This document shows, piece by piece, positions 1 through 12,353 of a stretch of 64,000 nucleotides of DNA. The stretch's first letter is position 1; each line of letters begins with the position of its first letter. The DNA is taken from contig JAPTOF010000008.1 of NCBI GenBank assembly GCA_028554755.1, positions 15,543,001-15,607,000 on the forward strand, in the 5' to 3' direction. Under the pieces are notes generated by a model. It worked only from the letters and a program-made list of their open reading frames with translations. It had not been told where the DNA came from and ran no database searches. The stretch comes from Cordia subcordata (lineage: Eukaryota; Streptophyta; Magnoliopsida; Boraginales; Cordiaceae). The translations under genes and the position numbers were made by a program.

Positions 1-109
1 ATTCACCAAGATAGCAGGTCAATACCTGTGGCAAACCTCTTTCTCAACTTTGAGATAAACTTAGGTTTGGTCTTGCTTAGGGACAAGCAAGGAGAAGGCT
101 TGGGGGTGT
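1..109 (+). mobile_element. 3' tail of a G1 gypsy internal region with polypurine tract
   Basis: This short stretch matches, in reverse orientation, the internal sequence beside the 3' LTR of the full G1 element (39142-39250): both carry a 'gacaagcaaggagaagg' block followed by 'cttgggggtgt' or 'tttgggggtgt'. The purine-rich run at about 91-106 is the polypurine tract that primes plus-strand DNA synthesis, and the LTR starts right after it. The rest of this copy lies left of the window, so whether it is full length cannot be seen. Confidence 0.75.
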
Positions 110-1896
110 TGATGTGTTAGTTTCGTGTGTATACTTGCATTCTATTTCTATACTTATTTTGAGGTGTCTTGCGCTTATTAGATAGCCTTAGTGTGGCTTT
201 TTTTATCACATTTGTGCATAAGAGGATATAAATGTTCATAGTTAAGTTTATAAAAAAATACTACACTAAGTGCTTATTCTTGTGCTTCTAGATGAAATTT
301 GAAGTGATGATCAAAGCTTGATTGATGATGCTTGGGATATAGAGTAAAGTTTAAAGGTGATCTAAAGATAAAGAAATGAAGAAAAGGCACTTTGAAGGCT
401 CCTTGATGAAGCATGAAGAAAACAGACAAGACCAGGTTCAAAATAGCAAAGATTTGGGCCTAGAACGGAAAAGGCCAATTGACCTCCCATACGCAAACTA
501 GGTCCCCCAGCTAAAGGCCAGTTGACTAGCTAAGCTGCCGGCCTAGTCAGTAACCTCCTCAATTTGCACGGTCAACCTCCTTCTAAAACCTGTCGACCGA
601 CTAGTCCCCTGGCTGTACGTGAGAAACCCTGTTTAAGTGTACTTTTCAGCAAAATTGAGGAGATTAAAGAGGAGAATCACCATCTATTCTTCACACCCAT
701 TTCCTAATACCCTAATTCCACTCTCACCCATCTCATACATACTCACCCACATAACAACACTTGTGATCAAGCATCTTTTGGTGGATCAAACACAAGGTTT
801 TGGGGTTAATGCTCATGGATTGTAAGAAGATGGCCATGAATAAAGGGGTAGATTCTTATTTCTCTTTTATTCTAGTTCAATCTATGTTTAATTAGAGCAT
901 GTAGGGTGATTTACACTTGAATTATAGATTGACTACTATATTATTGTAATCAGCACTTGATGGATTTATGTAAATATATGCTTTGTTCTTAAGGTTTCCA
1001 TGGCTATTTTACATACATGTCTAAGTGTTTGATAAAATGCCTCAATGGAGTAGCATATATATATTAAAGCCTAATTTGCTATTAACCACTTCTAACTCAT
1101 TATATAAGCATGTCTATTTGTTTGTCTGATGATTCCATGGAGTGGGTTGTGTATTCATGCATGTCTTTGTGTATGTTTGCATGCCAATAGCAAGATTAGC
1201 TTTAATTGCATACATGTTAGGTGTCATTGCTTAAATTGGTGGAATCCAAGTATGTGTATGTGTTTAGTAGTTGGATATGTCTATATATTTGCAAATGCTA
1301 AGCCCTAGATGTATTTGCACATGCGCTTTAATATTTAACCCGCTATTGTGATGGCGATCAATGGTGCATAAATAATGGCTATCCTAGATCGAGTCTCGTT
1401 TGGCTTTAAACCCAACTAATAGGTTTTAGGTTAGGATTAGTCGACCTTAGATGGACTAGGTATTGGCTTTAAAACCAGCCAATAGTTTAGACAATAGGGT
1501 AGAACCGATCTAAGTCACCTTTAACCCCTAAGTAACTAGCGATAAAACCCTAGTTCATAAAGACCACACCATGACTCTAGGAGTCAACGCCTAGGGATGG
1601 ACCTACACTGATGCCTAAAGGATAATAAGGTGAGTACTTAAAAGTCTAGACAGGAGCAACCTAGATAATCCATCAAGTAACACTAACATGAACATAGTAA
1701 ATGCCCATTAGCAAGTTGTAGTCACCCTAGTCCCCATCTTCGATGTTAGATTCCCCTTGGATTGCTTGATTCCCCCATTCCACACACACATATGTTTAGC
1801 CTCCCCGTGGATTCAATATTTGCACCAGTACATACTACACTACACACAACCTGTGCACTTACAAGCTATTTAGGCCTTGTGTACTGAATAGCATCA
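110..1896 (+). mobile_element. 3' LTR, Ty3/gypsy family G1
   Basis: LTR of about 1.79 kb starting TGATGTGTTAG and ending in CATCA. It shares long blocks with five other copies (30282-32120, the split copies at 36.4-51.8 kb, and the LTR pair of the full element). Shared landmarks include 'gcatgtctatttgtttg'-type repeats, the block around 1380-1650 built of 'tagcctaggtcgag' and 'gaccacaccatg'-type sequence, and the end block around 1740-1896. A polypurine tract just upstream makes it a 3' LTR. It was inserted into the 3' region of a G2 element, since G2-type internal sequence follows. No coding capacity. Confidence 0.8.
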
Positions 1897-3121
1897 AGTT
1901 CCATTCCCTCAATTTCAATAAATGATAACCGATTCCACTACCTCTCTCATTGCTCTTTAGGGAAGTCTTCTTTTCTTTTGATTAACATTGCTCTATTTTT
2001 CTTTTATTTCCCTTTTTTTACACCTAGAATTGTGTTCAACTAAGTAACAGGAGGTATTCATCATAAATGTTTGTCATCACGTAAAAAGGTTGAGTGACAT
2101 TCCAAGCAAGTCATGAAAGTAATGTGTGCAAAGTGATTAAAAGTAGTTGAAGTGATCTGGCTTTTCGGTAGTTAGGCTTAGGCTCAAATTTATTTGTCTT
2201 GAGCAAAATTGCACATTAATGCAAGTGCTTTTGATTTTGCTTCTATGCATTGGTGTAATCATACCTGGCTATAATCTTATATGTGCCTTAATTGGCGCGA
2301 GGTTCATTTACATAGTGTTTAGGTGCTATCAGGGTGACTCATACATGTGGTGGTACTTATTTTGTCTTGCTAGAAACCAGCTTACTTTTGTTTTTCTTCT
2401 CAAGTTTCTATGAGTAGTGATGAAAATATTTTTTAAGGATTGTGTGTCTACAATTGCATTGTGAGGACGTCGGGTTATCTTGAAGTTTGGTGGAATTTTT
2501 GGTAGCCAATGTCAAGGGTCATGTTTTTGCTGAAAAATGGTTGATTTTGAGGAATTCTTTTGCTAAAAAGTTCAGTTTTTGGAAAATTTTTGTTGAGTCA
2601 AGTTTTCTTGTTTGAAGTGCTGCAAAATTTTTTAAAGTTAGATGCATTCTTAAATATTGCAAGTAGAAAAGTAGCTTGGTTTGTGTGTTAGGAAAGAACA
2701 TTTGGATTGATTGTTTAATGTAATGTGCTTAAGCTAATTATAGATGAATGACTTGTGTTGAGTGGATTTTGAATAGCCTTATTCTTGTGTTGAATGATGA
2801 AAAGAGTTGAAGTTGGGTTGACTGCTGAAAGCTCAAATTTGTGAGGTTGAGAATGGAGTGCTGCATGTTTGACATGTGTTTTGCAAATTGTGCCTCATGA
2901 GAAAAGCTGCTAGAAGTTTTATTGTAAAAAGAGAATGATAGGAACATTGGTTTTATGCTTGAAAATGTTGCATTATTTCATGAATAGGCTTGTTCTTGGG
3001 TTTTAAAAAGCTAGCATTTGACTTTGCAAACCAACGTTTTCTGGGAAATCCTACATGTAGATTCTTTGTTCTTGACTAAGTTCATGCTTGAGGGCAAGCA
3101 TGGTCTAACTGTGGGAGAATT
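1897..3121 (+). mobile_element. 3' internal region of a second LTR element (G2), no ORF
   Basis: About 1.2 kb without a believable ORF. Its right end reads 'gagggcaagcatggtc' followed by 'tgtgggagaatt', the purine-rich tract that usually precedes a TGATAAG-type gypsy LTR (Athila/Tat-like). The LTR starts directly after it at 3122. The region is therefore the untranslated 3' part of an element whose coding portion lies left of, or was displaced by, the G1 insertion. Short ORFs on either strand here look like chance. Confidence 0.55.
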
Positions 3122-5696
3122 TGATAAGTCCAAAATAAGCATTGAATGCATAGTTATTTGCGCTTGATTTTAGAATTAGATGCTTCTTAATTGGTATTGT
3201 TTTATGTATTTTTGTATGTTTATGCTTGGAAAAAGGAGTTGGAAGCATTATATATGGATTCAAGGGACTTTTAGATGGGTTTAGAGCTAATAAAATTAAT
3301 TCTGTCACCTTGGAAAATGCCATGCAAGGTCTACACGGGATTGACCAGTTTTGACCAGAGCTTGGGCATATTTTTGCGGCGCTTTTGGAAAAGAATTGTA
3401 ATCAAAGACTTGCCATTTATTCTAGAAGGAAGAAGATTGATATGTAAGACTTTTATTCTATTAAGACTTGTGTTTAAGTATATTTTCCTTTTCTTTTGAG
3501 ATTAGGCATTAAAGAGTTTCTTATCTAAAGGGACTCTTAGTCTAGATATTTTCTATATATTCTCTAAAAAAACCTACGTAAGAATCGTCTAGTCTTTTAT
3601 TCAGAAAATATTTTTTAGTAGATGTTTTCTCTCTTTAGGTGTCTACTCCATGTCCATGGAGTTCTAAACTTCTTTCTAGCCAAGGGTTAATTTGGATTTT
3701 AGTTCTACTAAATTCCATATGATGTAACAGATTTTATCCTTTTACTCTTATTTTGGTATTTGTGTGTAAACTGCTTTAAGAATTAATATTGTCTTGTAAT
3801 TATTTAAGTTGCCATTGATTATTCAATTGCTTAATAATAGATAGCCAAATAGATTAATTTAATTAATCTAAAAATAGTAGTAACTAGCTCTCCTATATAA
3901 ACACATAATCTAAGTGAGTGATTGCCATGAGATAATTGACTTTTAAAATCAGGTCTTTCTGGAGCCTAGTGCTGCCATTGGATAGATGTTGGCTAAATAC
4001 TAGCTATTGATTTTGATGATGAAAAATTGGTATGCATTATTGAACTATATTATTCTCTTACTAAAAAGCATCTTGTGAAGTATCAAAATATGAATTGAAT
4101 GGATAAATGCTTGGGAGATAGAAGAAGATGAGCAATGAGCATTATTTGTCAAAGATTGAAGAAGAAGATGATGAGAAGGCATAAGGAGGAGTATAGGCAT
4201 CATAAGGGGTACTGGATGTTTTGCCCTTCTTGTGAAATGTCTTAGTATTGCAAGTATTAGCTCAAACTTGTATTTCTCATGACTTAAACAAATTAGATCT
4301 CATGAATATTATATTTCATAAAAGCAAAATGAATTTGGATGCATACTTAGTGTAAACATATTTTTTGAAATGTTTTTAAGTCTTAAAAAGTGTTTGAAAA
4401 ATGTCTTGAGCTAATTTGGAGTCATGAAAAGTTGACAAATTTGAGTATAAAAGCTTTCAGGCGAGTTCGGCTTAACTTCTTGTCTCTGGAGTGGCCGGAC
4501 CCCCTAGCCGATCGACCGGCTGAGCGAAACGCTAGAATAAATGCACTAGCCGTTTATTATCGTTTTGGTCATTTCTTCTTATTTTTCTTCCACCTACCAA
4601 ACCCTAGCATTCAAATCTCTTTAAATACATCTTCAAAACTCAATTAAACAATTAATAAAGCTTGCAAAACCTACATCATCTTTCAATTGTTGAGATCTTG
4701 AGCTAACTCTTGCATTATCTTTGAGCTTTCAAGGGCTTTTTTCTTGCTATATCATCTTGTCTCACCTATTCTTTATCAATTTTACTCTTCTTGATTATAT
4801 GTAAACTTTGTGAGCTTAGAAATCTTGAGAGAGAGACATCCATAAAAGCTTGTAAAAGTGTGAGGAAATCCTAAAGAGTAGAGCTCTTGGATTCTTTGAA
4901 GATTGGCTTCAAAGAGTTATAGAACTTGGTTCTTGCTTCACCAAGATTTGAAGAAGCAATTTTTAGTGAAGATTGTTGAAATCCTAAGGGGAGCATCCTT
5001 GGGCGGTGGACGTAGGCTTGGCTAAGCCATGTACAAATCATTTGTCTTCCTACTCTCTACTCATTATTTATTTCATCTACTTATATTCATTATCTTGTGT
5101 TTAATATTTTGCTTGAAAGAAAGTTGTTAATTTTCTAGGAAGTTTTAAATACAAAAATTATTGAATATCTTAATTGAACCCCCTCTTAAGATATTTATAC
5201 CCACAATAGACCCTACAGGTATCTTCAAAGATTAGACTGTCTAATAGGAAAGACGATAGTAGAGAAAAATTGTAGGTGATTTAAACCATTATCAATATTA
5301 AAAGGAAAGATTAGGTTGTTAGACCGTGCCAACAACCATAACTGATTTATCAAAATAAATAAAAGTTGTCATTGTATCTAGGATCAGGATTGAAGACCAC
5401 AATTAGGATTATACCTAAGGCTGGGCTTTAATTCTGTTGGTCTCCCTTTTTATATTGATTTTCCAGCTTTAATTTGAACTTAGATTTGCAAAAATAGCTT
5501 TTGTTTCATTGTCAGTTTACTTTTATAATTTTTGCCCAGTTTGCATGCCCACGCTCAATGGTCCAGTGTGTTGGACAAATTTGTTGTAAATTAACTCATC
5601 CAATCTCGGAGGAATTGACCCTAACTAACCGCATGCAAAATTAAATTTGCGAAGTAAGAGTTAAGAATTTATTTTTGGTAGATTCGAGACCCATCA
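3122..5696 (+). mobile_element. LTR of G2 element, interrupted by a solo LTR
   Basis: Starts TGATAAGTCC directly after a polypurine tract and ends GAGACCCATCA, giving canonical TG...CA ends. Removing the insertion at 3987-5205 and one 5-bp duplication leaves an LTR of about 1.35 kb. The ends and the preceding tract resemble plant Athila/Tat-type gypsy LTRs; that placement rests on family knowledge and not on coding sequence. No second LTR of this family is in the window. Confidence 0.6.
3987..5205. mobile_element. Solo LTR with 5-bp target duplication ATAGA
   Basis: The 1219-bp segment begins TGTTGGCTAAATAC and ends TTATACCCACA, and is bracketed by ATAGA at 3982-3986 and ATAGA at 5206-5210. 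Joining the flanks restores continuous G2 LTR sequence ('gctgccattggataga' then 'ccctacaggt'). TG...CA ends with a 5-bp duplication and no internal coding region define a solo LTR left by LTR-LTR recombination. The family is not otherwise seen in the window. It contains a short GC-rich patch around 4485-4530 that stands out from the AT-rich surroundings. Confidence 0.75.
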
Positions 5697-6653
5697 AATG
5701 TTTTTCCTCTATAGCATTTAGTAAGTCACTGGAAAAAGACCATCTTTACAATGCCAAATTGACGTGAGGAATCTACCATTTTTGGCAATTTTCATTTTTG
5801 ATGTATTATCACATGAAAACTAATGATATATACACGTACAACCTGGTGGTGATCGTCTGCCAAAATGATTTCTTCGACGGAAATGGAACGTAAACATGTG
5901 TTTATGCAAATTACACTCTTGAATACAAATGTATTGCAAAAGTTTGAGAAGAGTAGATTGTTTTTCTGCTTAAGATCTAATATATGACTCAACCTACGTA
6001 GTGACACATTATGGATTATTTGCTTGGAATTGTCGTATATATAATTAGAGCTTGCACTATTAATTATAATGTGTTAGAGTTATTATCTCATAAAAAAATT
6101 TAAACCTATAAAGAGGATATTGTATATTTGCTTGCACTAATGATCACAACGTATTTAAATTAGTATTTGATCTAAAAGTATAACCTTGTAAATTAACCTA
6201 ACGTATCATGCATGCAGGGGCTCTAACAGTTATATTTTTTTACGTCTACTTGGGTCGCAGCGAATATGCATACGTTTACGGGAATCTGTCTTAATTCTGG
6301 CCTACCGTAAAAGATTAGGCCCCCAGAGAAGCAACCACTACCTCGAGTGTTTTCCAGATGGTCATAAGCTGCAATATGCAAGTTCCTATAGCAATTGATT
6401 AATTCATTATTTGACTTTCTCTGTTTATTCTTCATATATATATATATATATTTTTTTTTTCTTTTTGATCAGATCATGCTATCCATGTTTCTTAAAGAAG
6501 GTAATATTAGCGTGTTGACTTCTATGATGTTGTCGGTTGTATATATTCTTTTTGTTTTATATTTAATATGATTTAAATAATTATGCATGGGAAGTGTTTA
6601 TTAGTGTTCCTATTTTTTTGGTTCCATCAAAACCAAACTTCTTAAGTAATTCT
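5697..6653. other. Intergenic, no gene recognised
   Basis: About 0.96 kb of AT-rich sequence between the G2 LTR and the MITE. It holds short minus-strand ORFs near 5792-6007 and 6223-6435 with no recognisable domains, and a TA microsatellite. I find no support for a gene. Confidence 0.5.
6434..6460. repeat. TA microsatellite followed by T tract
   Basis: A run of about nine TA units continues into a run of T residues. Likely hypervariable. Confidence 0.9.
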
Positions 6654-6656
6654 TTA

Positions 6657-6881
6657 GGACTCGATTGAATTGGTTTTTTTTAAAAGTACTTTTTTTAACA
6701 ACTTTTGAAAAATAATTTTTTTAAAAAAATTAAAAATTCTAACTTCTAAAAAAAACTGTATTTGAACTTTTTTCAAAATTTTAATTTTTTTAAAAACTAA
6801 ATCAAATAATTATTACAAATTTAATGTAATTTTTTTTAAAAAAATATTTTTTCTTAAAAAAAAACCAATCCAAACAAACCC
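6657..6881. mobile_element. PIF/Harbinger-like MITE, TTA target duplication
   Basis: A 225-bp AT-rich, non-coding segment with terminal inverted repeats: the left end GGACTCGATTGAATTGG corresponds to the complement of the right end CCAATCCAAACAAACCC. It is flanked by TTA at 6654-6656 and TTA at 6882-6884. A 3-bp TWA duplication with ends of the GGGTTTGTTTGG type is the mark of Tourist/PIF-Harbinger MITEs. The inside is nearly all poly-A and poly-T, so the whole can fold into a long hairpin. A diverged relative lies at 14309-14488. Confidence 0.75.
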
Positions 6882-6884
6882 TTA

Positions 6885-7239
6885 GTATCCTTGACTTGAT
6901 TGATGAAAATTCTTTCCTTTTATTGTTTGGTTTGAAATCCAAAAAAGAAATTGAACTCTCCAGTCATACTCATTTCAAATTCATTACATATACTTTTCTA
7001 AAAACTTTCATAAAAAAATTCATTAGTAACACCAAATATTATATCAACATATATTTGTACACATTGCCCTCTTCTTATCCTTAAGGCATTAGAGCTACAG
7101 TTCAAAAAAAAAAAAGAAGAGCTATTAGAGCCGCAGTAACAGCAGAATATCATCAACTGGAAGAGTTAAATACATACATTCATACACATATACACACGGA
7201 CTCGCACTCAACCGAGCGTGTGAGAAGGATGAAGAAAGG
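6885..7239. other. Intergenic, no gene recognised
   Basis: AT-rich stretch between the MITE and the tandem array. A 62-codon open frame at 6896-7084 has low-complexity composition and no recognisable domain. Confidence 0.4.
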
Positions 7240-9252
7240 CCGCTTTGGCACTAGAAAACGAAATACAGGCTTTGCACAGAGAGGGAACCACCCTTTCAGC
7301 AAAGCATAATCCCTCCATCATTATTCAGCTAAAATTACAAGCAATTCGCACCGACCTCTACGGAAGGAAATTATTACGGACTGGAAATCCATGGAATCAA
7401 AATCATTCAATCTACGGGAGGGAGTAGTAAACAAGGTGGAGGCTCAAATCTGCATGTTTATTAAGATGAGGTGTCCAAACTCGCCGTCACTGAAAGCCTG
7501 AATACCACGTGAGGTGCATAGCCAAGAGAGATTGGATGAACTCATCCAAGGAGCATAGCCTACATAGATTAGAACTACTCAAAAAGGCCGGCAGGTGAAT
7601 GAGAAGTATCATCACATCCAACATGCTTATAAGGTGTTCTTTACCAGAAACATAAGCTCCAAACACCTAAGATTTATTATGATAAAGCAAGAGAATATGA
7701 CACCGCCATGGCTGCAAAACATGCCAGCTGCTTGTGACGTGAATAAAGGCAGCACCATCACAGCACCCAGATTCCACGGCAACACAACATGCAGTCTCCT
7801 ACCAACTTACTTTTGGTTTCAGAGGAAGATGGGTTTTTTGCTGAAAGAAAAAGGAAGAGATCATAGACTTTTGCAGAGAGGGGGCGACTACACTTCACAT
7901 GACTGCCATCTCTCTGACAGCTGCTTCATTCTTTGAGCTTGGCTAGTTCTTTCACCTAAAGGAAGCTTCACCTTGGTATAGCAAGTGAAGTTCTACTGCA
8001 CGCACTGTTTTGCAAGGTAAACATCAACTGAAACCTGGTCCAGGAGAACATACAGGCTGAAAAGATTTTAAATGTTTAGCTGGAATATCTACTTAATGCC
8101 CAAGCAGTATCCTGCAAATTTCTTACAAAGTCTAAGGGCAGGATCAAGCTTGAAAGGAATGGATGGGCATAGGCTTAATAGTGAACGCAGACCCCCCTGC
8201 AACTAGATATGAGATCAATGACTTAAAGACAGATGTTGAGAGAAGCTGTTAGACCTCTTTATTGCGCTGCGAAGAGAGATCGAAGACAAAGATTTTCTAA
8301 CGCAGTGCGGGCACTGGATGGGATAAAGGAACAAGCCACCGGAGGGGCATACCTCAAGGAGCACCAATCTCCCCCGGCAAAGATCTATCTGCCTTATTAC
8401 CAAATCATTTCCCTTTTTTCACCCACTGCAAATATCGACATAATTCACACAATTACAAATGGTAATGCGAGAAGATGAGATCAGATTTTTTGTTTTACTA
8501 TCAAGCAAGAGTCTGAACGCCATGACTGCAACACCTCTTGCTAGTGAGAGTTTAAAACTCGATATAATAGTCATCAGGCATGCCCTGCCAAGTTATGGGT
8601 CAGATCTCAATGCATAATTACATAAGCACATGAATATCATCATATCCTCAATCCTTATTCCTCTCTCTTCCGTTTCCTTTTCGGTATTACAGGCTTACAG
8701 CAGCTATAGCATTGCCAAGCAGCATGGAAGAGCAATGGAAGAATATATAAAGAATGCACAGATTTCTGCATTCAGACAAGAATGTCTAACCACCATGGCT
8801 GCAATCACATTTTCCCTTCCAAGTTATGGGTCAGATCTGAATGCCAAGTAGCTCATGTAGATTTGACAAAAATGATCATCGTAGCCACAGCTTCATCAAT
8901 TGATCCTCAAGTAGCTGGGAATTACACACCCCAAAAAAAAAAAACACACTCAAGGGACTCGATATGTTTTACCCAGAGGTAAACCAAGAAGGTTGAGGCT
9001 CGGTACTAGAAAAATTCAGTAAGAATCCATGACCTGCAAGGCTGCAAAACACCACCGGGAGATACAGGCCTGATCTCATTGCCTAAATTAGATTGCAGAA
9101 ATAATTTCACGAACTGAGAAGCAAACAGTGAAATATTAACAGGTGACATGCGATACAACTGAATTGAGTATCAATAGGTGAAAAAGAATTGGAACCATGC
9201 AGAGGAGACAACTAAGAAAGGCTCACATATATTTAAAAATCAGGAAAGAGAA

Positions 9253-9400
9253 GGTAAACATCACCATGGCTGCAAAATCACCAGTAGCATGTGGAAGAGG
9301 AGAAGACGTGAACTATCCCAAATTGTGAATGTAAACATTGCCATGGCTGCGAAATAACCAGTAGCATGTGGAAGAGGAGATGTGAACTATCCCAATACTC
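9253..9400. repeat. Local 77-bp tandem duplication inside the array
   Basis: The block 'gtaaacatcaccatggctgc' at 9253 recurs as 'gtaaacattgccatggctgc' at 9330, and both are followed by 'accagtagcatgtggaagag' and 'gtgaactatccca'. This is a recent duplication of just the core segment, on top of the larger unit structure. Confidence 0.8.
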
Positions 9401-11106
9401 TTTGGTTTGCCCCACGAAGATACGTTTGACTTAAGACACGATGCCTAGCCTTGCTTGACCAGAGAAAAACATAACTACCTTTTCTTTTACTTTTTTGGTG
9501 ATTGGTGAAAATATCAAGCTGCCACGAAAAAGCAGCATCAATTATAAGTAAGGAAATGCCAAAAACTAAGTTGTATGCACGAGGAGTGTAGAGCAATTCA
9601 AAACGCACCAAATCCTAAATATCAAATGCTAAAACTCCAAAGCTTGCAGGTTCAATTCCTAAAAAACAAGCGCTGTTGGCTTTCTCGTGCAGGATGAGAA
9701 TCAAGGATTAGCAAACAGGGCCAATAAAATATTTCTGATGTCGCTTTGCAGAAAAATAACTTGATAACAGAGATATTTGTCAGAAAAATAAAATATTTTC
9801 TGCATTTAGTTATCACACTGAAGAAGAGAAAAACAGAGAGGAAGCAAAGATGAGCCCTTGAGCTGTAAAGTACATTTTTCAGAGGAACTTTTAAGGCAGA
9901 ATAAAGGGACATGTGTATTACTCTGTGTATAAACTAAGGCAACGAGGACATGTGTATTACTTTTCCCACCCTTTCTAAAGAGTCATATCACTCTGCTGAC
10001 TCATTCTTGAGTTGAAATTATAATAGAACATCTTTCATAAAACTTTATGTAGTATCAAATCTCAGTTAGCTAAATGAGTATTGGCCACACTAAAACTCAA
10101 GGGGCCATAATGCGGCTCATATCTACAATAAATCAGGCAAGAATCCGTGACCTGCGATGGCTACCAAACAACCAGGTTTCCCTGCCAAGGTACAAGTCAG
10201 TTGCATTACCCGATTCAATTTGCTTGCAGAAATATCATCACAGCCTCTACATTGTTGCTATCAAATTTCTTTTCCCTCTTCTTCAGGGTCTGGTTTTAGG
10301 ATTCATGGAACAACTAAACCAGCAACACCAAACAATACAAGCATATAAATGCATGTATACACATACCCAATAAAATTATGTCTTTAAGGGTATCATTTAG
10401 AAGCATTGTTGTTGGTTCAGATGGAAGATGAAATCATAGGCATCACAGAGGGGCAACCACCCTTCAAAGAAATCCCATCTCTCTGCTTGCCTCATTACTG
10501 AGTGCATCTTTTCAAGCCAAGGGGTAGTTTGCATTCATGAGGGAAAGCAAACTGAAAGGAAGGTGAAGGAAAGTAATAACATCAAATGAGAGCATAATTC
10601 CAAAAACTGCATTTTTTTGTATAATGTTCGGAAAATGTACTTTCTTGACAAGCTCAAATTTTTAACTTCTCAAAAAAGCTCAAGCTTTTTAAGAATCAAC
10701 TTTTATCGAAAGCCAATAAATAGTTTGGAATACAATACTTTGCATACATTAACAATAACAAGAGAAATGGATGCTCAACAATAAAATCTTTATGGTGGTA
10801 TTTATGCCTTATTTATCAATGCCACAGATCATCATGCTATGACTTCTTTTTCCCTCCAAAACAATTTTGAACTCATTCCTTCCATCAATGTAAAATTATA
10901 TCTTAATCTATTTATCTAAATATGCTCACAAAATGATGGAAATCTATTCATTTACGTTATTCATGATTTTTATTTCTAAAATTATTTGAGTCTAGAAGAA
11001 ATATAAAAACTATGATTAGAATTGAAAACTTGATAAAAATTAAATTTAACAAAATATATCTATAAATCATCCTCGCATGAACCGTAAAACTCACCATAGA
11101 AAACAT

Positions 11107-11143
11107 ACTCATTTGTCCATGCGTTGCACGAGTATTATACTAG
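11107..11143 (+). mobile_element. Helitron-type 3' terminus
   Basis: The sequence holds ACTC (11107) and GAGT (11130) as outer pairing arms around TGC-GTT-GCA, then a short AT spacer and CTAG at 11140-11143 followed by T. A small hairpin built on TGCGTTGCACG, about 10 nt before CTRR, with insertion before a T, is the typical plant Helitron 3' end. I could not find a matching TC 5' end upstream, so only the terminus is called. It sits between array units, at the left of the best-preserved block. Confidence 0.5.
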
Positions 11144-11199
11144 TTGGAACAATAAGGGCTGCCGTTGCATGAATATCAGGTAGTCCACAGCAGATCCAC

Positions 11200-11745
11200 T
11201 AATAAGGCTCAGATCTATTTACAGACCAGGCAAGAGAACGTGAAATTGCCATGGCTGCAGGAGCACCTGTAGCAAGTGGGAGAAACAGGACAGACTTTCC
11301 GTCTGGGTTGCCCCACCAAGATACAGATCACATTAGCCTCCATGCCTGATTTATTTAGTCAAAGAAAAACATCATTACTGCCTTCCCACAAAAAAATATA
11401 CACATACACATACACTTGCACAAGCAAAATGGGATGTACTGAAAGTGCATGAGGTTGTTGTCATAATTACAGAGAACCAAAGTCAACAGAAACAGAAAGA
11501 AGAGCTGTTTTCAGTTCATCTTAAATAATTAAGAAACAAAATCATGGGCCAAAATGAGAGAAGGACAACCACCCTTTGAGAAATCCCAAACTCTCTGATG
11601 CCTCATTCTTTGAGCAGCTTTTGCATATCTAAGCAGCTGTCTAACTTTAACTTTTAAGCATTTTATAATAAGCTTATTCCAGACACAGCAATTGTCACAA
11701 TCACTCGCAATTCTTTTAGCAAAAAAAGAGCTATAAGCTCTCAAT
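11200..11745. repeat. Array unit a
   Basis: Head 'aataaggctcagatct' at 11200, core ATG at 11251, then 'gggttgccccaccaagatac' and the tail with 'gacaaccaccctttgagaa' near 11568. The following 'gagctataagctct' precedes the next unit head. The core ATG opens a 33-codon frame that ends without a recognisable domain. Confidence 0.7.
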
Positions 11746-12353
11746 AGGAGGCTCAGATCTGTTTACAGAATAAGCCAGAAAAGAGAATGCAAGCACCAGC
11801 CGTGGCTGCAAACTTACCAGTTTAATGTGGGAGAAACAAACCATCCATGTGGAGTTTGCCCCACATACCAGCTGGCTGCCCCGCCAAGATATGGGTCACT
11901 TTTTTCTTTATGCTCACTTCATTTGCTCACAGACAACAGAAAAACAAAATAAAAAGAATCATCACAGCCCCATCATTTTTCTCTTTTCTGTTTTCATTCT
12001 CTGGCACAAGGAAGCCACAGCACGGGGGGGTAGGTGCAATTTTACCCAAATAAAAACAGATACATAAACACACCCAGCTTGGATTGCACAAGGGAAAGGA
12101 AAGGAACAAAATTGAAGGGGGAAACTGGCATTTACCAAACATCAATGGGTGATAGTTAAACTTCTCAGAAAGAAGGGACGTTTCTAAACAAATATTTTCC
12201 TGCAAACAAAGAGACTTGTGCTCCGTTTGGCATATCCCAGAAATTTTAGCTGTCAAGAGTCACTGTTGAGTGTTGAGCAGTAGACTTTTTCAGCAATAGA
12301 ACTATGGTACTTTGCAGCTTTTTCAGCAACACAGAGCTATAAGTTATTGACGA
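11746..12353. repeat. Array unit b
   Basis: Head 'aggaggctcagatctg' at 11746. The core carries GTG instead of ATG (ccGTGGctgc), followed by 'cagctggctgccccgccaag' and 'atcatcacagccc'. The unit is about 608 bp long and the tail motif is weak. Confidence 0.7.

Noticed and set aside
10074..10373. 99-codon plus-strand ORF and the overlapping 63-codon ORF from an array core ATG
   Set aside because: The frame is not kept in other array units, has no domain, and overlaps another frame of similar quality; treated as part of the non-coding array.
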